Source: Myxococcota bacterium
GTDB taxonomy: Bacteria; Myxococcota_A; UBA9160; UBA4427
Reading direction: 5' to 3'
Length of the DNA stretch: 64,000 nucleotides
Assembly: GCA_028823175.1 (NCBI GenBank)
Contig: JAPKBZ010000004.1
Span: 1 to 64,000 of the forward strand
The position numbers were made by a program, and so were the translations under genes. The notes beneath the pieces are model-generated. The model was given only the letters and a program-made list of their open reading frames with translations, did not search any database and was not told the DNA's origin. Of the stretch, positions 36,704 through 47,151 are shown in pieces (position 1 is the first letter of the stretch; each line of letters opens with the position of its first letter).

Positions 36704-37477
36704 ATGACATCCCCATCAAAGCCATCTTCGGATAGGGAAATCCGAGTGCTCCTAGTTGGAAGCCTTGGGGAGGCGATGAGCGAGTTTCTGAAGGCCTCCC
36801 TCGAGCCTCAGGGAATATCTGTCGCGATCGAGTCGGAGACCCTCGAAGCGATTGGCTCGAGCGCCGAACAAGAGTTCGATTGCATCCTGGCGAGCGCCGA
36901 CCCGGTCACCCTGGGAGAAATTTTCGTTCGCGGCTCTACTCGTGTACCGGTCATCGCGGTTGTCGAAGAGGGAAGCCAGGGCGGGAGACTCCGTGCCCTC
37001 GAATCAGGCGCCCAGGAGTGCTTGGAGGTTCCCTTCGGGATAAGCGAATTGGTCGGTCGAATTCTCGGCCTTGTCTCATCCGATCAGGGCTCTCCATTGA
37101 CTCGGGAGGATGCGGCCTGGCCGAAAGATTTTGAGTACTCCAGGGAATTGAGGCTGGTGGACCGAAGCGACCGAAGCGTGTGCTTGGCTCGGGGCGAGGA
37201 TGCGATCCTGAACTGTCTGCTGGCCTCCCCGGGGCGAGTGATCGGTGCGTTGGATTTGGCTCTTAGACTCTGGGGACCCGAGGGGTCGCGCAACACGGAA
37301 CGGGTCGAAGGCCTGGTCGCCAACCTACGGCGAAAGATCGACCGGGGACATCCCCAGCGGGTGATCCAGGTCGTGGGTTCCGAAGGCTATTCCCTAGCTT
37401 CTTCCCGGTATCTCCGGAGCCTTGGGGGGCTCGAGTTGGGCCCACCCGGAGCCATCGATCCGCCGCCCAGACGATGA
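36704..37477 (+). CDS. OmpR-like DNA-binding protein with degenerate receiver
   Basis: 257 residues. The C-terminal winged helix is well conserved (GEDAILNCLLASPGRVI, LALRLWG, RNTERVEGLVANLRRKI, IQVVGSEGYSL). The N-terminal ~120 residues keep receiver-like secondary structure but lack every active residue: LLVGSLGE replaces the acidic pair, CILASAD replaces the phospho-Asp, and LEVPF replaces the KPF Lys. It should not be controlled by phosphorylation. It follows the cyclase gene by 46 bases and is probably the transcriptional output of this unit, through protein contact or another signal. Confidence 0.88.
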   Translation: MTSPSKPSSDREIRVLLVGSLGEAMSEFLKASLEPQGISVAIESETLEAIGSSAEQEFDCILASADPVTLGEIFVRGSTRVPVIAVVEEGSQGGRLRALESGAQECLEVPFGISELVGRILGLVSSDQGSPLTREDAAWPKDFEYSRELRLVDRSDRSVCLARGEDAILNCLLASPGRVIGALDLALRLWGPEGSRNTERVEGLVANLRRKIDRGHPQRVIQVVGSEGYSLASSRYLRSLGGLELGPPGAIDPPPRR

Positions 37478-37578
37478 ACCGTTGAGCTCTGTCTTCGGTA
37501 ACACCAGCGGGAATCAGGACTTAGAACTTTCCCTTCGGCATCGCGTCCGCTCGCCGGGGGAATTTTCCTAAGGCTCCA

Positions 37579-37606
37579 TTGCGCTTCGGCGGCAGCCTCA
37601 TATTCT
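37579..37606 (+). promoter_or_regulatory. possible promoter of the copper storage gene
   Basis: TTGCGC (37579-37584), 16-base spacer, TATTCT (37601-37606). A hairpin (GCC-CCCC-GAA-GGGG-GGC, about 37628-37652) lies between it and the GAGAGGAG ribosome site. No copper-box motif was recognised. Confidence 0.3.
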
Positions 37607-37663
37607 GGTGGCACGGTATAGGGACATGCCTTTCCCCGAAGGGGGGCAGGCGAGAGGAGAAAA

Positions 37664-38179
37664 ATGACCGAATTTGAACGAGATTATGTGCGGAAGGCGG
37701 AGGGCGAGCAGGCCGGCGACTTGGCCCACTCCGAAGAGGGGTCGATCAGTCGACGGGCGCTTCTTGCGGGAACCGCGGCCTTCGCAGTCGCGGCAGCAGC
37801 CCCTCAGGCCATGGCTGGGGACGATCACCACGACCATCACGAATCGAGTGGGGGCAATGGTGATCTGGTTCGCGCCGCGGGTGCCTGCGAGACGACTGGC
37901 GAGCTTTGCCAGGCGCATTGCCAGGCGATGTTGGCGAAGGGAGACACAAGCCTCGCGGAGTGTTCGCGATCCGTGCACGAGATGATGGCCGGTTGTTCGG
38001 CTCTCATGAAATTGGCCGCAGTCAATTCCAAGCACCTCCCCGCGATGGCCAAGCTGTGCAGCCAGATCCTCGATGATTGCAGGATTGCCTGTGAAAAACA
38101 TGAGAAGCACGACGAGTGCAAGGCCTGTGCGGAGGCTTGTGAGGCCTGCATCGAGGAGTGCAACAAGGTCGCGGCCTAG
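37664..38179 (+). CDS. Csp1-like Cys-rich copper storage protein, Tat-exported
   Basis: 171 residues with a strong GAGAGGAGAAAA ribosome site. A twin-arginine signal is present (SRRALLAGTAAFAVAAA) with cleavage expected after QAMA. A His-rich start of the mature chain (DDHHDHHES) follows. The rest is a four-helix bundle with 13 Cys residues spaced to face the core: GELCQAHC, AECSRS, AGCSAL, KLCSQILDDCRIACE, and ECKACAEACEACIEECN. This matches the DUF326/Csp family; Csp1 of methanotrophs is Tat-exported, binds many Cu(I) ions and also has 13 Cys. No copper pump or sensor lies beside it. Confidence 0.85.
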   Translation: MTEFERDYVRKAEGEQAGDLAHSEEGSISRRALLAGTAAFAVAAAAPQAMAGDDHHDHHESSGGNGDLVRAAGACETTGELCQAHCQAMLAKGDTSLAECSRSVHEMMAGCSALMKLAAVNSKHLPAMAKLCSQILDDCRIACEKHEKHDECKACAEACEACIEECNKVAA

Positions 38180-38204
38180 TCCGGGCTTCTCGATCCCAGT
38201 TTTT

Positions 38205-38284
38205 TCGAGCAGTTTCTGGAACGAGCAGCGCCTGGAACGAGCAGCTCCTAAAAGGATCAGCCCCTAAAACGAGCAGCCCCTAAA
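38205..38284. repeat. 16-bp tandem repeat array (5 units)
   Basis: Units of 16 bases at 38205, 38221, 38237, 38253 and 38269, consensus ACGAGCAGCnCCTAAA with drift from a CTGGA to a CTAAA end. It starts 26 bases after the copper storage gene stop and runs into the A-tract of the terminator. Confidence 0.87.
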
Positions 38285-38326
38285 AAAAGACCCCGCCGCG
38301 GTTTCCCGCGGCGGGGCTTTTTCTTT
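38282..38326. terminator. bidirectional intrinsic terminator
   Basis: An 11-bp perfect stem CCCCGCCGCGG / CCGCGGCGGGG (38291-38301, 38306-38316) with loop TTTC. It is flanked by an A-run on the left and CTTTTTCTTT on the right, so it can serve both the copper storage gene (+) and groEL (-). Confidence 0.93.
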
Positions 38327-38331
38327 GAACT

Positions 38332-38389
38332 CCGAGTCTGGCGAACAACGTTCGCCAAGCTCGGAAATCGAATCGCCCGTTTTGGGCGA
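38332..38389 (-). other. two hairpins in the groEL 3' region
   Basis: GGCGAAC-AAC-GTTCGCC (38340-38356), extended by CCGAG/CTCGG, and TCGCCC-GTTTT-GGGCGA (38373-38389). Both lie between the groEL stop and the shared terminator and could stabilise the mRNA 3' end. Confidence 0.5.
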
Positions 38390-38400
38390 GCCGATCGGCT

Positions 38401-40041
<1,641 letters not shown>

Positions 40042-40059
40042 TTGTATGCTTGCTCCTGA

Positions 40060-40347
40060 CTACTCGAGGATTCCGAGGACGTCTTCCTCGCGAATGATGA
40101 GGTGTTCCTCGCTCTCGATGTTGACTTCGGTTCCCGCGTACTTGCTAAAGAGAATGCGGTCGCCCGGCTTGACTTCTAGGGGGGTCAAATTCCCGTCATC
40201 GGCTACTTTTCCGTTGCCGGTGGCGACGACCTTGCCCTCCTGGGGCTTTTCCTTGGCTGTGTCGGGGATGATGATTCCCCCGGCGGTCTTGGCTTCTTCT
40301 TCGACTCGCTTGACCAGGATTCGATCCTGGAGCGGACGGATCTTCAT
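40060..40347 (-). CDS. groES: GroES (Hsp10) co-chaperonin
   Basis: 95 residues: [17 protein letters not shown] at the start, the mobile loop [18 protein letters not shown], and [14 protein letters not shown]. It forms the heptameric lid of GroEL. It is the first gene of the groESL operon, with its leader of about 120 bases carrying the CIRCE-like inverted repeat. Confidence 0.98.
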   Translation of the reverse strand: MKIRPLQDRILVKRVEEEAKTAGGIIIPDTAKEKPQEGKVVATGNGKVADDGNLTPLEVKPGDRILFSKYAGTEVNIESEEHLIIREEDVLGILE

Positions 40348-40436
40348 GCTCCATATTCCTCGTTGGTATTAGGGACCGGCGAATACCGATCGTTTTTTTT
40401 GGGAGGCCTGCGCGGGGATCGCGCGGACCGGGTGTT

Positions 40437-40465
40437 TTTGGCAGAGGGAGTGTCCGACTGCCAAA
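40437..40465 (-). promoter_or_regulatory. CIRCE-like HrcA operator (diverged)
   Basis: Perfect inverted repeat TTTGGCAG-N13-CTGCCAAA. Read as 9-9-9 it is TTGGCAGAG-N9-GACTGCCAA, which has the CIRCE layout (TTAGCACTC-N9-GAGTGCTAA) and keeps the outer TTnGCA...TGCnAA. It lies at the expected transcription start of groES, where CIRCE usually sits. Confidence 0.7.
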
Positions 40466-40473
40466 CGGCTGGC

Positions 40474-40501
40474 AATCTAGTTCTGGCCGGCAAGAGGTCA
40501 A
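40474..40501 (-). promoter_or_regulatory. groESL promoter
   Basis: On the minus strand: -35 TTGACC (40501-40496), 16-base spacer, -10 TAGATT (40479-40474). The predicted start, near 40467, abuts the CIRCE-like repeat. Confidence 0.65.
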
Positions 40502-40667
40502 CCTCCGCCGGCAAAATAATTGGATTCTTTTGAAACCGGCCGAGCTTCCGATGGCTTGACTTTCGCCTTGATTTCGCGACTCTACGGATCGCCGAGGCGA
40601 AATTGCAACGAAAGCCTCATTGGCGCTGGCCCCAGATACGGCGCTGGAGTTCGCTGGGGCGGCTTGA

Positions 40668-40755
40668 GAGCGACCAAGAGCGACCACAAGAGCGATCAAG
40701 AACGACCACAAGAACGACCACAAGAACGACCACAAGAACGACCACAAGAGCGATA
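40668..40755 (+). repeat. 12-bp minisatellite in the lexA leader
   Basis: GAACGACCACAA is repeated four times exactly (40700-40711, 40712-40723, 40724-40735, 40736-40747). It is flanked by variants GAGCGACCACAA and 10-base GAGCGATCAA units from 40668. A second short repeat, GACCGAACCA twice, follows at about 40769-40788, just before the lexA ribosome site. Confidence 0.88.
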
Positions 40756-40805
40756 CAGCCCGAGCGAGACCGAACCAGACCGAACCAGACCGAGGAGAGC
40801 GATCC

Positions 40806-41411
40806 ATGGCCCTGACCCGTCGCCAGCGTGAAGTGTACGACTACATCTGCGAGTTCGTCGAGGGAAACGGGTATTCACCCAGTCTCGAGGAGATTGGGGC
40901 CCATTTTGAGCTCGCGTCCGTCGCCACCGTGCACAAGCATGTTCAGCACCTGGTGAACAAGGGCATGCTCAGGAAGGCGTGGAACCGCTCTCGCTCCCTT
41001 GAGCCGGTTCGGGAGGAGACCTCGGATCTGCCCGAGGTGCCTCTTCTGGGCACGGTCGCCGCTGGGCTGCCCATCGAGGCTATCGAGGACCAGACCGAGC
41101 AGATCCGCGTCCCCGCCCATCTGATGGGCCGGCCCGAGGATACCTTTGCACTGAGGGTCAGGGGTGATTCCATGATCGAAGACCAGATTTGCGATGGCGA
41201 CGTGGTCGTCGTGGAGAGTCGCTCAGAGGCGCGCAACGGGGAGACGGTGGTGGCCCTGGTGGGGGGCGACGAAGCGACCCTGAAGCGCTTCTACAGGGCG
41301 GGGCCGATGGTGAAATTGGTGCCGGCAAATTCGACGATGCAGCCCATCGAGGTGCCCGCGGCGGATGTTCAGATTCGAGGCGTGGTTCGGGGACTGATTC
41401 GGAGTTATTAG
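40806..41411 (+). CDS. lexA: LexA SOS repressor
   Basis: 201 residues, AGGAG ribosome site upstream. The N-terminal winged helix (LTRRQREVYDYICEFVEGNGYSPSLEEIG) is followed by the self-cleavage region VAAGLP (Ala86-Gly87). The catalytic pair is Ser122 (RGDSMIED) and Lys160 (ATLKRFY). RecA filaments trigger self-cleavage to release the SOS genes. The recognition helix (SVATVHKHVQHLVNKG) differs from the E. coli one, so the operator sequence is probably different too. Confidence 0.96.
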   Translation: MALTRRQREVYDYICEFVEGNGYSPSLEEIGAHFELASVATVHKHVQHLVNKGMLRKAWNRSRSLEPVREETSDLPEVPLLGTVAAGLPIEAIEDQTEQIRVPAHLMGRPEDTFALRVRGDSMIEDQICDGDVVVVESRSEARNGETVVALVGGDEATLKRFYRAGPMVKLVPANSTMQPIEVPAADVQIRGVVRGLIRSY

Positions 41412-41636
41412 AAAAACTTTGCTAGCTTGATTCCGGTTTCCCCTGGGGCGAGTTGCCGCGAGGACGATGGCCGAACCGCCGATTCGGGTGAGGGTAAAAA
41501 CCGTCCCTCGGATTATCTGGGTGCTTTCACTCCATAGGCGGGTCGGGTGGGCCTCTCGGCGGGACAGATTTCAGGCAATATTTTCCACCCGCTGGGCGGG
41601 CTTTGGACAGGGCAGCGGCGCGGCCGCTGATTAACG
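41412..41636. other. intergenic gap before the pterin operon
   Basis: 225 bases. No match to known THF or preQ1 riboswitch cores was recognised, and no clear promoter or ribosome site precedes the first PTPS start. Confidence 0.4.
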
Positions 41637-42086
41637 ATGGGCAAAGCGATGCAAGACGATCTTCTGCGACCGGGCGGCGTGATTCGAGTCACTCGATGCA
41701 TCCACTTCTCGACCTCTCTTCGCTACTGGCTTGAGGATTTAGGCGAGCAGGAGAACCGCAAGCGTTTCGGTCGCGATGCGGAGCGCCATGGGCACAACTA
41801 CCGACTGGAGATCACGGTCGCAGGAGAACCCGACCCCGAGACGGGGATGGTCATCAACCTTTCGCAGATCAAGGACGTCGCTGAGCGCGAGATCATGTCG
41901 CGCTTCGACCACAAGGACCTGAATCTCGATACCGAGTTCTTCGAGAGGATTCCTCCGACTCCGGAGAATTTCGCCTCCCTGATTTTTCGCCTTCTGGATG
42001 GGGCACTGCCCGCTGGGCTTCTGGACAGAGTGCGCCTGCATCAGTCCGCGGACCTCTATGTCGACGTGACCCGGTCATTGCCATGA
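41637..42086 (+). CDS. 6-pyruvoyl-tetrahydropterin synthase family protein, catalytic Cys missing
   Basis: 149 residues from the ATG at 41637. A GTG at 41679 would give the family's usual short start (IRVTRCIHFSTS). The zinc ligands are His in CIHFS and the HGH of RHGHNYRLEI; the C-terminal DHKDLN motif is also kept. In QueD/PTPS enzymes a Cys stands a few residues before HGH (C-x3-HGH); here the segment reads FGRDAERHGH, so Asp takes that place with a Glu beside it. The COG0720 family is known to include Cys-less members with altered chemistry. It is first of a three-gene overlapping operon ending in folE. Confidence 0.85.
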   Translation: MGKAMQDDLLRPGGVIRVTRCIHFSTSLRYWLEDLGEQENRKRFGRDAERHGHNYRLEITVAGEPDPETGMVINLSQIKDVAEREIMSRFDHKDLNLDTEFFERIPPTPENFASLIFRLLDGALPAGLLDRVRLHQSADLYVDVTRSLP

Positions 42087-42499
42087 TCTACATGACTCGC
42101 CGATATAGTCTCGCTGCGGCTCACGTTCTTGCCCAGCCCGCATTTGCCCAGGATGAGAACGAGCGAATTTTTGGAAAGTGCGCGAATCCAGGCGGGCACG
42201 GCCATGACTATATGTTCGAAGTTTCCGTGACGGGACCCTTCGAAGATGAAGTCGGTCAGATCATCGCCCCCGGACTGCTCGACGAAATTTTCGAGGAGAC
42301 CGTAGCCCGGCGTTTTGCTCATCGTCTACTGAACGAGGCAGAGCCTTTCGGCTTATTGGTACCGACGGCGGAGAATATTGCCCGAGTGTGCCGACAACTC
42401 CTTGCCGAAGCCTTGAAAGGCCGAAGCACGGCGGAGTTGGCCCAGCTTCGAGTCACCGAAACACCACGTAATTTTGCAGAGCAGGGAGAGTTGCGATGA
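42083..42499 (+). CDS. 6-pyruvoyl-tetrahydropterin synthase family protein, mammalian-type Cys motif
   Basis: 138 residues, ATG overlapping the previous stop by four bases. It has the catalytic-Cys arrangement C-x5-HGH ([14 protein letters not shown]), almost identical to animal PTPS, plus the first zinc His in LAAAHVL. The later DHKxLN box of most PTPS is changed to AHRLLN. It probably uses 7,8-dihydroneopterin triphosphate made by the FolE encoded next. Together with the Cys-less paralogue it could be one half of a hetero-oligomer or act in a separate step. Confidence 0.85.
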   Translation: MIYMTRRYSLAAAHVLAQPAFAQDENERIFGKCANPGGHGHDYMFEVSVTGPFEDEVGQIIAPGLLDEIFEETVARRFAHRLLNEAEPFGLLVPTAENIARVCRQLLAEALKGRSTAELAQLRVTETPRNFAEQGELR

Positions 42500-43068
42500 G
42501 CGATCCGATTGAAGGCCTGGTTACGACCCTCTTGGAGGAATTGGGAGAGGATACGGCTCGTGATGGCCTCAAACGAACCCCGACCCGTGTGGCCGCCGCC
42601 ATGCGAAAATTCACCGACGGGTATCAGAAGGACCCAGTCGAGATCCTGAATAACGCACTTTTTGAGGTCGATTACGACGAGATGGTCCTCGTTCGCAATA
42701 TCGACTTCTTCAGCCTCTGCGAGCATCACATGGTGCCCTTTTTCGGGCGAGTTCATGTGGGATATATCCCGAATGGTCAGGTCGTCGGGTTGTCGAAGAT
42801 CCCCCGGTTGGTGGAGATGTTCTCCAGGAGGCTTCAGGTTCAGGAACGCCTGACGACACAGATCGCCGAAACCCTCGAGGAGGTTTTGAAGCCCAAGGGC
42901 GTTGGTGTCGTGATCGAGTCGAAGCACCTTTGCATGATGATGCGCGGTGTGGAAAAGCAGAACTCCTATGCCATCACCAGCTCGCTGCGCGGCGACTTCG
43001 AGAGCGACCCCAAGACGCGCCAAGAATTCATGGGGTTCCTGCGACAGAGCAGGGAGGCATTCGTCTAG
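42496..43068 (+). CDS. folE: GTP cyclohydrolase I
   Basis: 190 residues, ATG overlapping the previous stop. Zinc ligands Cys and His in SLCEHHMVP and Cys in HLCMMMRG are intact, so it is the zinc-dependent FolE1 type. [21 protein letters not shown] and RLQVQERLT are family signatures. It opens GTP to 7,8-dihydroneopterin triphosphate, the precursor of folate, biopterin and queuosine. Here it is the last gene of the PTPS-PTPS-folE operon. Confidence 0.97.
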   Translation: MSDPIEGLVTTLLEELGEDTARDGLKRTPTRVAAAMRKFTDGYQKDPVEILNNALFEVDYDEMVLVRNIDFFSLCEHHMVPFFGRVHVGYIPNGQVVGLSKIPRLVEMFSRRLQVQERLTTQIAETLEEVLKPKGVGVVIESKHLCMMMRGVEKQNSYAITSSLRGDFESDPKTRQEFMGFLRQSREAFV

Positions 43069-43099
43069 GGAGGGGCGAGAGAGGAGGCCCAGAAGTTTT

Positions 43100-44059
43100 T
43101 CAGCTCAGGGCAAACTCTTCGCCGACCCATCCCTCGCTGAGGGTCCAGAGGCGACGGGCCGACTCCGAATTCAGAGCGTAGGCGGCGACCCCGCTGATCG
43201 AATCATCATCGGTCGCGGGCTCCGCCACGTGGCAATTCTCACAGTAGAGGCCGCCACGATTCTCCAGCGAGTCTGAAGTGGCCGCCCAGACCGAGGTTGC
43301 GGCTCCTGCTTCGACGGTCTTGAAGCTGGGGGGAGAATCTCCAGGCGCCGCTCGACTCATGAGATCTTGGATGTCAGCTGGCGTTAGGTAGCGTGCGAGC
43401 TCGGTCATGATCATCCCCGGATGGACTGCGATGGCGCGGACTCCAGAGGCCGCCAACCGGCGATCCAGCTCGACGCTGAAAAGGATATTGGCGGTCTTTG
43501 ACTGCCCATAGGCCACCCATTTATCGTAATCGCGACTCTCGAAGTGGGGGTCCTTCAAGTCGACGTCGGCGAGCCGATGACCGGCGGAGCTCACGTTGAT
43601 CACCCGGGCGCTCGCCCCAGCGCGCAGGGCCGGGACCAGGAGGCAGGTGAGCAGGTAGTGGCCGATATGGTTGGTGGCCAGTTGCAATTCCCAGCCCCGG
43701 GACGTCCTCTCGAAATTACAGCCCATGATGCCCGCGTTGTTGACCAGGATATCGAGTCTGCCGTTCTCATCGAGGAAGCGGGCGGCGCAGCCGCGCACGC
43801 TTTCAAGGGAGGTCAGTTCGAGTTCAGTGACGCTGACCTGCCCTCCTGAGCTCCCGGCGCGAATCGTCTCGGCGACGGCTTCAGCCTTCGCGAGATCCCT
43901 GGCAGCCAAGGTGACATGCGCCCCGACGCTGGCCAGTGCACGGGCTGTTTCCGCTCCCAACCCCCCAGAGGCGCCGGTGATGAGCGCGTGCTTTCCCGAG
44001 AGGTCTCTTCCTCGAACGATTTCGTCGGTGGTCGTCTGTTCATCGAAGTCTTCGGGCAA
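43100..44059 (-). CDS. SDR, retinol-dehydrogenase-like
   Basis: 319 residues. Cofactor motif TGASGGLG, then LAARD after beta 2 (NADP type), NNAGIMG, Ser in NVSSAGH and the catalytic YGQSK with the following TANILF, typical of the WWOX/retinol dehydrogenase-like SDR group. It is convergent with folE, with 31 bases between stops, and not part of that operon, although a pteridine reductase role was considered. The C-terminal region includes a Cys-containing segment (GGLYCENCHVAEP). Confidence 0.88.
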   Translation of the reverse strand: MPEDFDEQTTTDEIVRGRDLSGKHALITGASGGLGAETARALASVGAHVTLAARDLAKAEAVAETIRAGSSGGQVSVTELELTSLESVRGCAARFLDENGRLDILVNNAGIMGCNFERTSRGWELQLATNHIGHYLLTCLLVPALRAGASARVINVSSAGHRLADVDLKDPHFESRDYDKWVAYGQSKTANILFSVELDRRLAASGVRAIAVHPGMIMTELARYLTPADIQDLMSRAAPGDSPPSFKTVEAGAATSVWAATSDSLENRGGLYCENCHVAEPATDDDSISGVAAYALNSESARRLWTLSEGWVGEEFALS

Positions 44060-44097
44060 GATTGAGGCCTCTCGAGAATTTTTCCTGGGTGTACGTT

Positions 44098-45627
44098 TCA
44101 GGAACCGCCGAGGATCAGTTCGGAATTGATGACAAGCTCACCGCGCCGTTCGAACTCGCTTTTCTGCTCGTCGAGCCATTCCTGGACCAAGCGGTTGCGT
44201 TTCGCGTTGAGCAGGCCATCGCGGAGAAGACCGGCGGCCTTTGTCGTCTCTTCTTCGCTCGGTTCGATCCGCTCGAGGAGTTCGATGAATACTCGGCGCC
44301 CGCTGGCTTCGAAGGCCTGGGGGGCGGTGGGCGCGCCGGTCTGAAGTGCGAAGGCTGCAGCCATGACCTCGGGTGCCCCCCCCAGCCCGGGGATCAGTCC
44401 GTCCGAGCGGCGGCTGATGGGGCCGGCGTAATTCGGTGTGAGCCCCTGATTCGTCGCGGCCTCCTGAAGGCTGGCGCCTCCAGTGATTTCGGCGAGAATG
44501 GCATCACCCAGCCGGTCTGCCCGGTCGCTCGCAGCGCGGCGAGTTGCATCGCTGCGGGCCATCTCGGTGGCGACTTCCTCGAAGGGCACTACCCGGGCAG
44601 GCAATTTCTCGCTGACCTGGACAATGTGGAAACCGAAGGCGCTCTGAACGATTTCCGAGATCTCGCCGGCTTCGAGCGAGAAGGCCGCGTTGTCGATCTC
44701 GGCCACGTTCATACCCCGGGCAAAAATTCCCAGGTCACCTCCCTGATCACGGGACCCCGGGTCGTCTGAGACATCGGCGGCAACCGCCGCGAAGTCTTCT
44801 CCGTCGAGGATCCGCTGGCGGGCAGTCTCGGCCTTTCCTCGCGTCTCGGCCGTTTCGTCCTCGCTCGCTTCAGGGCCGACCTGGATCAGGATATGGGCCG
44901 CGTGAACGCGGTCGGTTTCGCTGAAGCTCTCGATATTCTCCTGATAGCGGAGCTTGAGCGTGTCTTCGTTTTCTGCCCGGAAGGATTGGAGTTCCTCGTC
45001 AGAAATATCTTCGCCCTTTGGAAGTATGTTCCTGTCGAGAGCAACGAAGAGGAAGCGGACGGTTTCGAGGTCGTAGAGGGCGAAGTCTCGGACCTCACTC
45101 TCGCTGACCGTGGCCTGGTCGTAGAGCAAGCCGATCATTTTTTGGGAGAGGATGTCTCGTTCGACCGTCAGCAGAAAATTTCTCTCGTTGCCGAACTCGT
45201 ATTGGGTAAACGTCTTGAAGGCGTCCAGGTTGAATTTTCCGTTCTCATCCCGAAAGGAGCTGCTCTGCATGACGAGACTTTGAATTTCTTCCCGGCTCAC
45301 GCCGAGGCCAAGGTTATGAGCGGATTGGGCGAGCACGACGCCATCGACCAGGCTCCGCAGGGTCTGGGCATCGAGGAAGGGCGCCAGGGCGCGGGCGTCG
45401 TAGTTGTCCCCGGCCTGCTCCCGGTAGGATTCTTCCTGTCTTGCCCTCAGGCGCTGGTAGTCGCCCAGGTCGAGGTGAAAATCTCCGAGTTGGATGACTG
45501 TCTTTCCCGTGGGGGCGCCGGAGCCGGTCTGGCCGCCGCTGCCCATGAAGAAGACGAAGACCGCGCCGACGAAAGCCACGAGAAGCAGGGTCAGCCAGCG
45601 TTGGCCCTTGCGGATCGATTCGAGCAT
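44098..45627 (-). CDS. membrane-anchored PpiD/SurA-like foldase
   Basis: 509 residues. An N-terminal membrane anchor (WLTLLLVAFVGAVFVFFMG) leads to a SurA-N-like helical domain. A parvulin PPIase domain (DRVHAAHILIQVGPEA, ARQRILDGEDFAAVAADVSDDP, GGDLGIFARGMNVAEIDNAAFSL, SAFGFHIVQV) follows at about residues 245-345. A C-terminal helical part completes the PpiD layout. It would assist folding of proteins leaving the Sec translocon. The gene is divergent from mreB. Confidence 0.9.
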   Translation of the reverse strand: MLESIRKGQRWLTLLLVAFVGAVFVFFMGSGGQTGSGAPTGKTVIQLGDFHLDLGDYQRLRARQEESYREQAGDNYDARALAPFLDAQTLRSLVDGVVLAQSAHNLGLGVSREEIQSLVMQSSSFRDENGKFNLDAFKTFTQYEFGNERNFLLTVERDILSQKMIGLLYDQATVSESEVRDFALYDLETVRFLFVALDRNILPKGEDISDEELQSFRAENEDTLKLRYQENIESFSETDRVHAAHILIQVGPEASEDETAETRGKAETARQRILDGEDFAAVAADVSDDPGSRDQGGDLGIFARGMNVAEIDNAAFSLEAGEISEIVQSAFGFHIVQVSEKLPARVVPFEEVATEMARSDATRRAASDRADRLGDAILAEITGGASLQEAATNQGLTPNYAGPISRRSDGLIPGLGGAPEVMAAAFALQTGAPTAPQAFEASGRRVFIELLERIEPSEEETTKAAGLLRDGLLNAKRNRLVQEWLDEQKSEFERRGELVINSELILGGS

Positions 45628-47080
<1,453 letters not shown>

Positions 47081-47151
47081 GGTCGCTGCATTAAGGGTCG
47101 GGCGGTATTCTCCGCCCCTTCGGAGTTCGCCCCTTCGGCGAACGGGGAGCC

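Larger units (their letters stand above)
40348..40805. other. 458-bp divergent control region between groES and lexA
   Basis: Holds the groES promoter and CIRCE-like repeat on the left, a likely lexA promoter region in the middle (TTGACT near 40557, with a poor -10) and a minisatellite in the lexA leader (40668-40755). No known LexA box was recognised, but the LexA motif of this lineage is unknown. Confidence 0.6.

Noticed and set aside
40603-40815. Small Thr/Arg-rich proteins encoded by the lexA-leader repeat
   Set aside because: The frames exist only because the repeat length avoids stops; no ribosome site or conserved sequence.
41430-41636. Folate or preQ1 riboswitch before the pterin operon
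   Set aside because: No match to the conserved cores or pseudoknot layout of THF or preQ1 classes could be seen.
43100-44059. Sepiapterin/pteridine reductase partner for the folE operon
   Set aside because: It is on the opposite strand and convergent, and its motifs fit retinol-dehydrogenase-like SDRs better.
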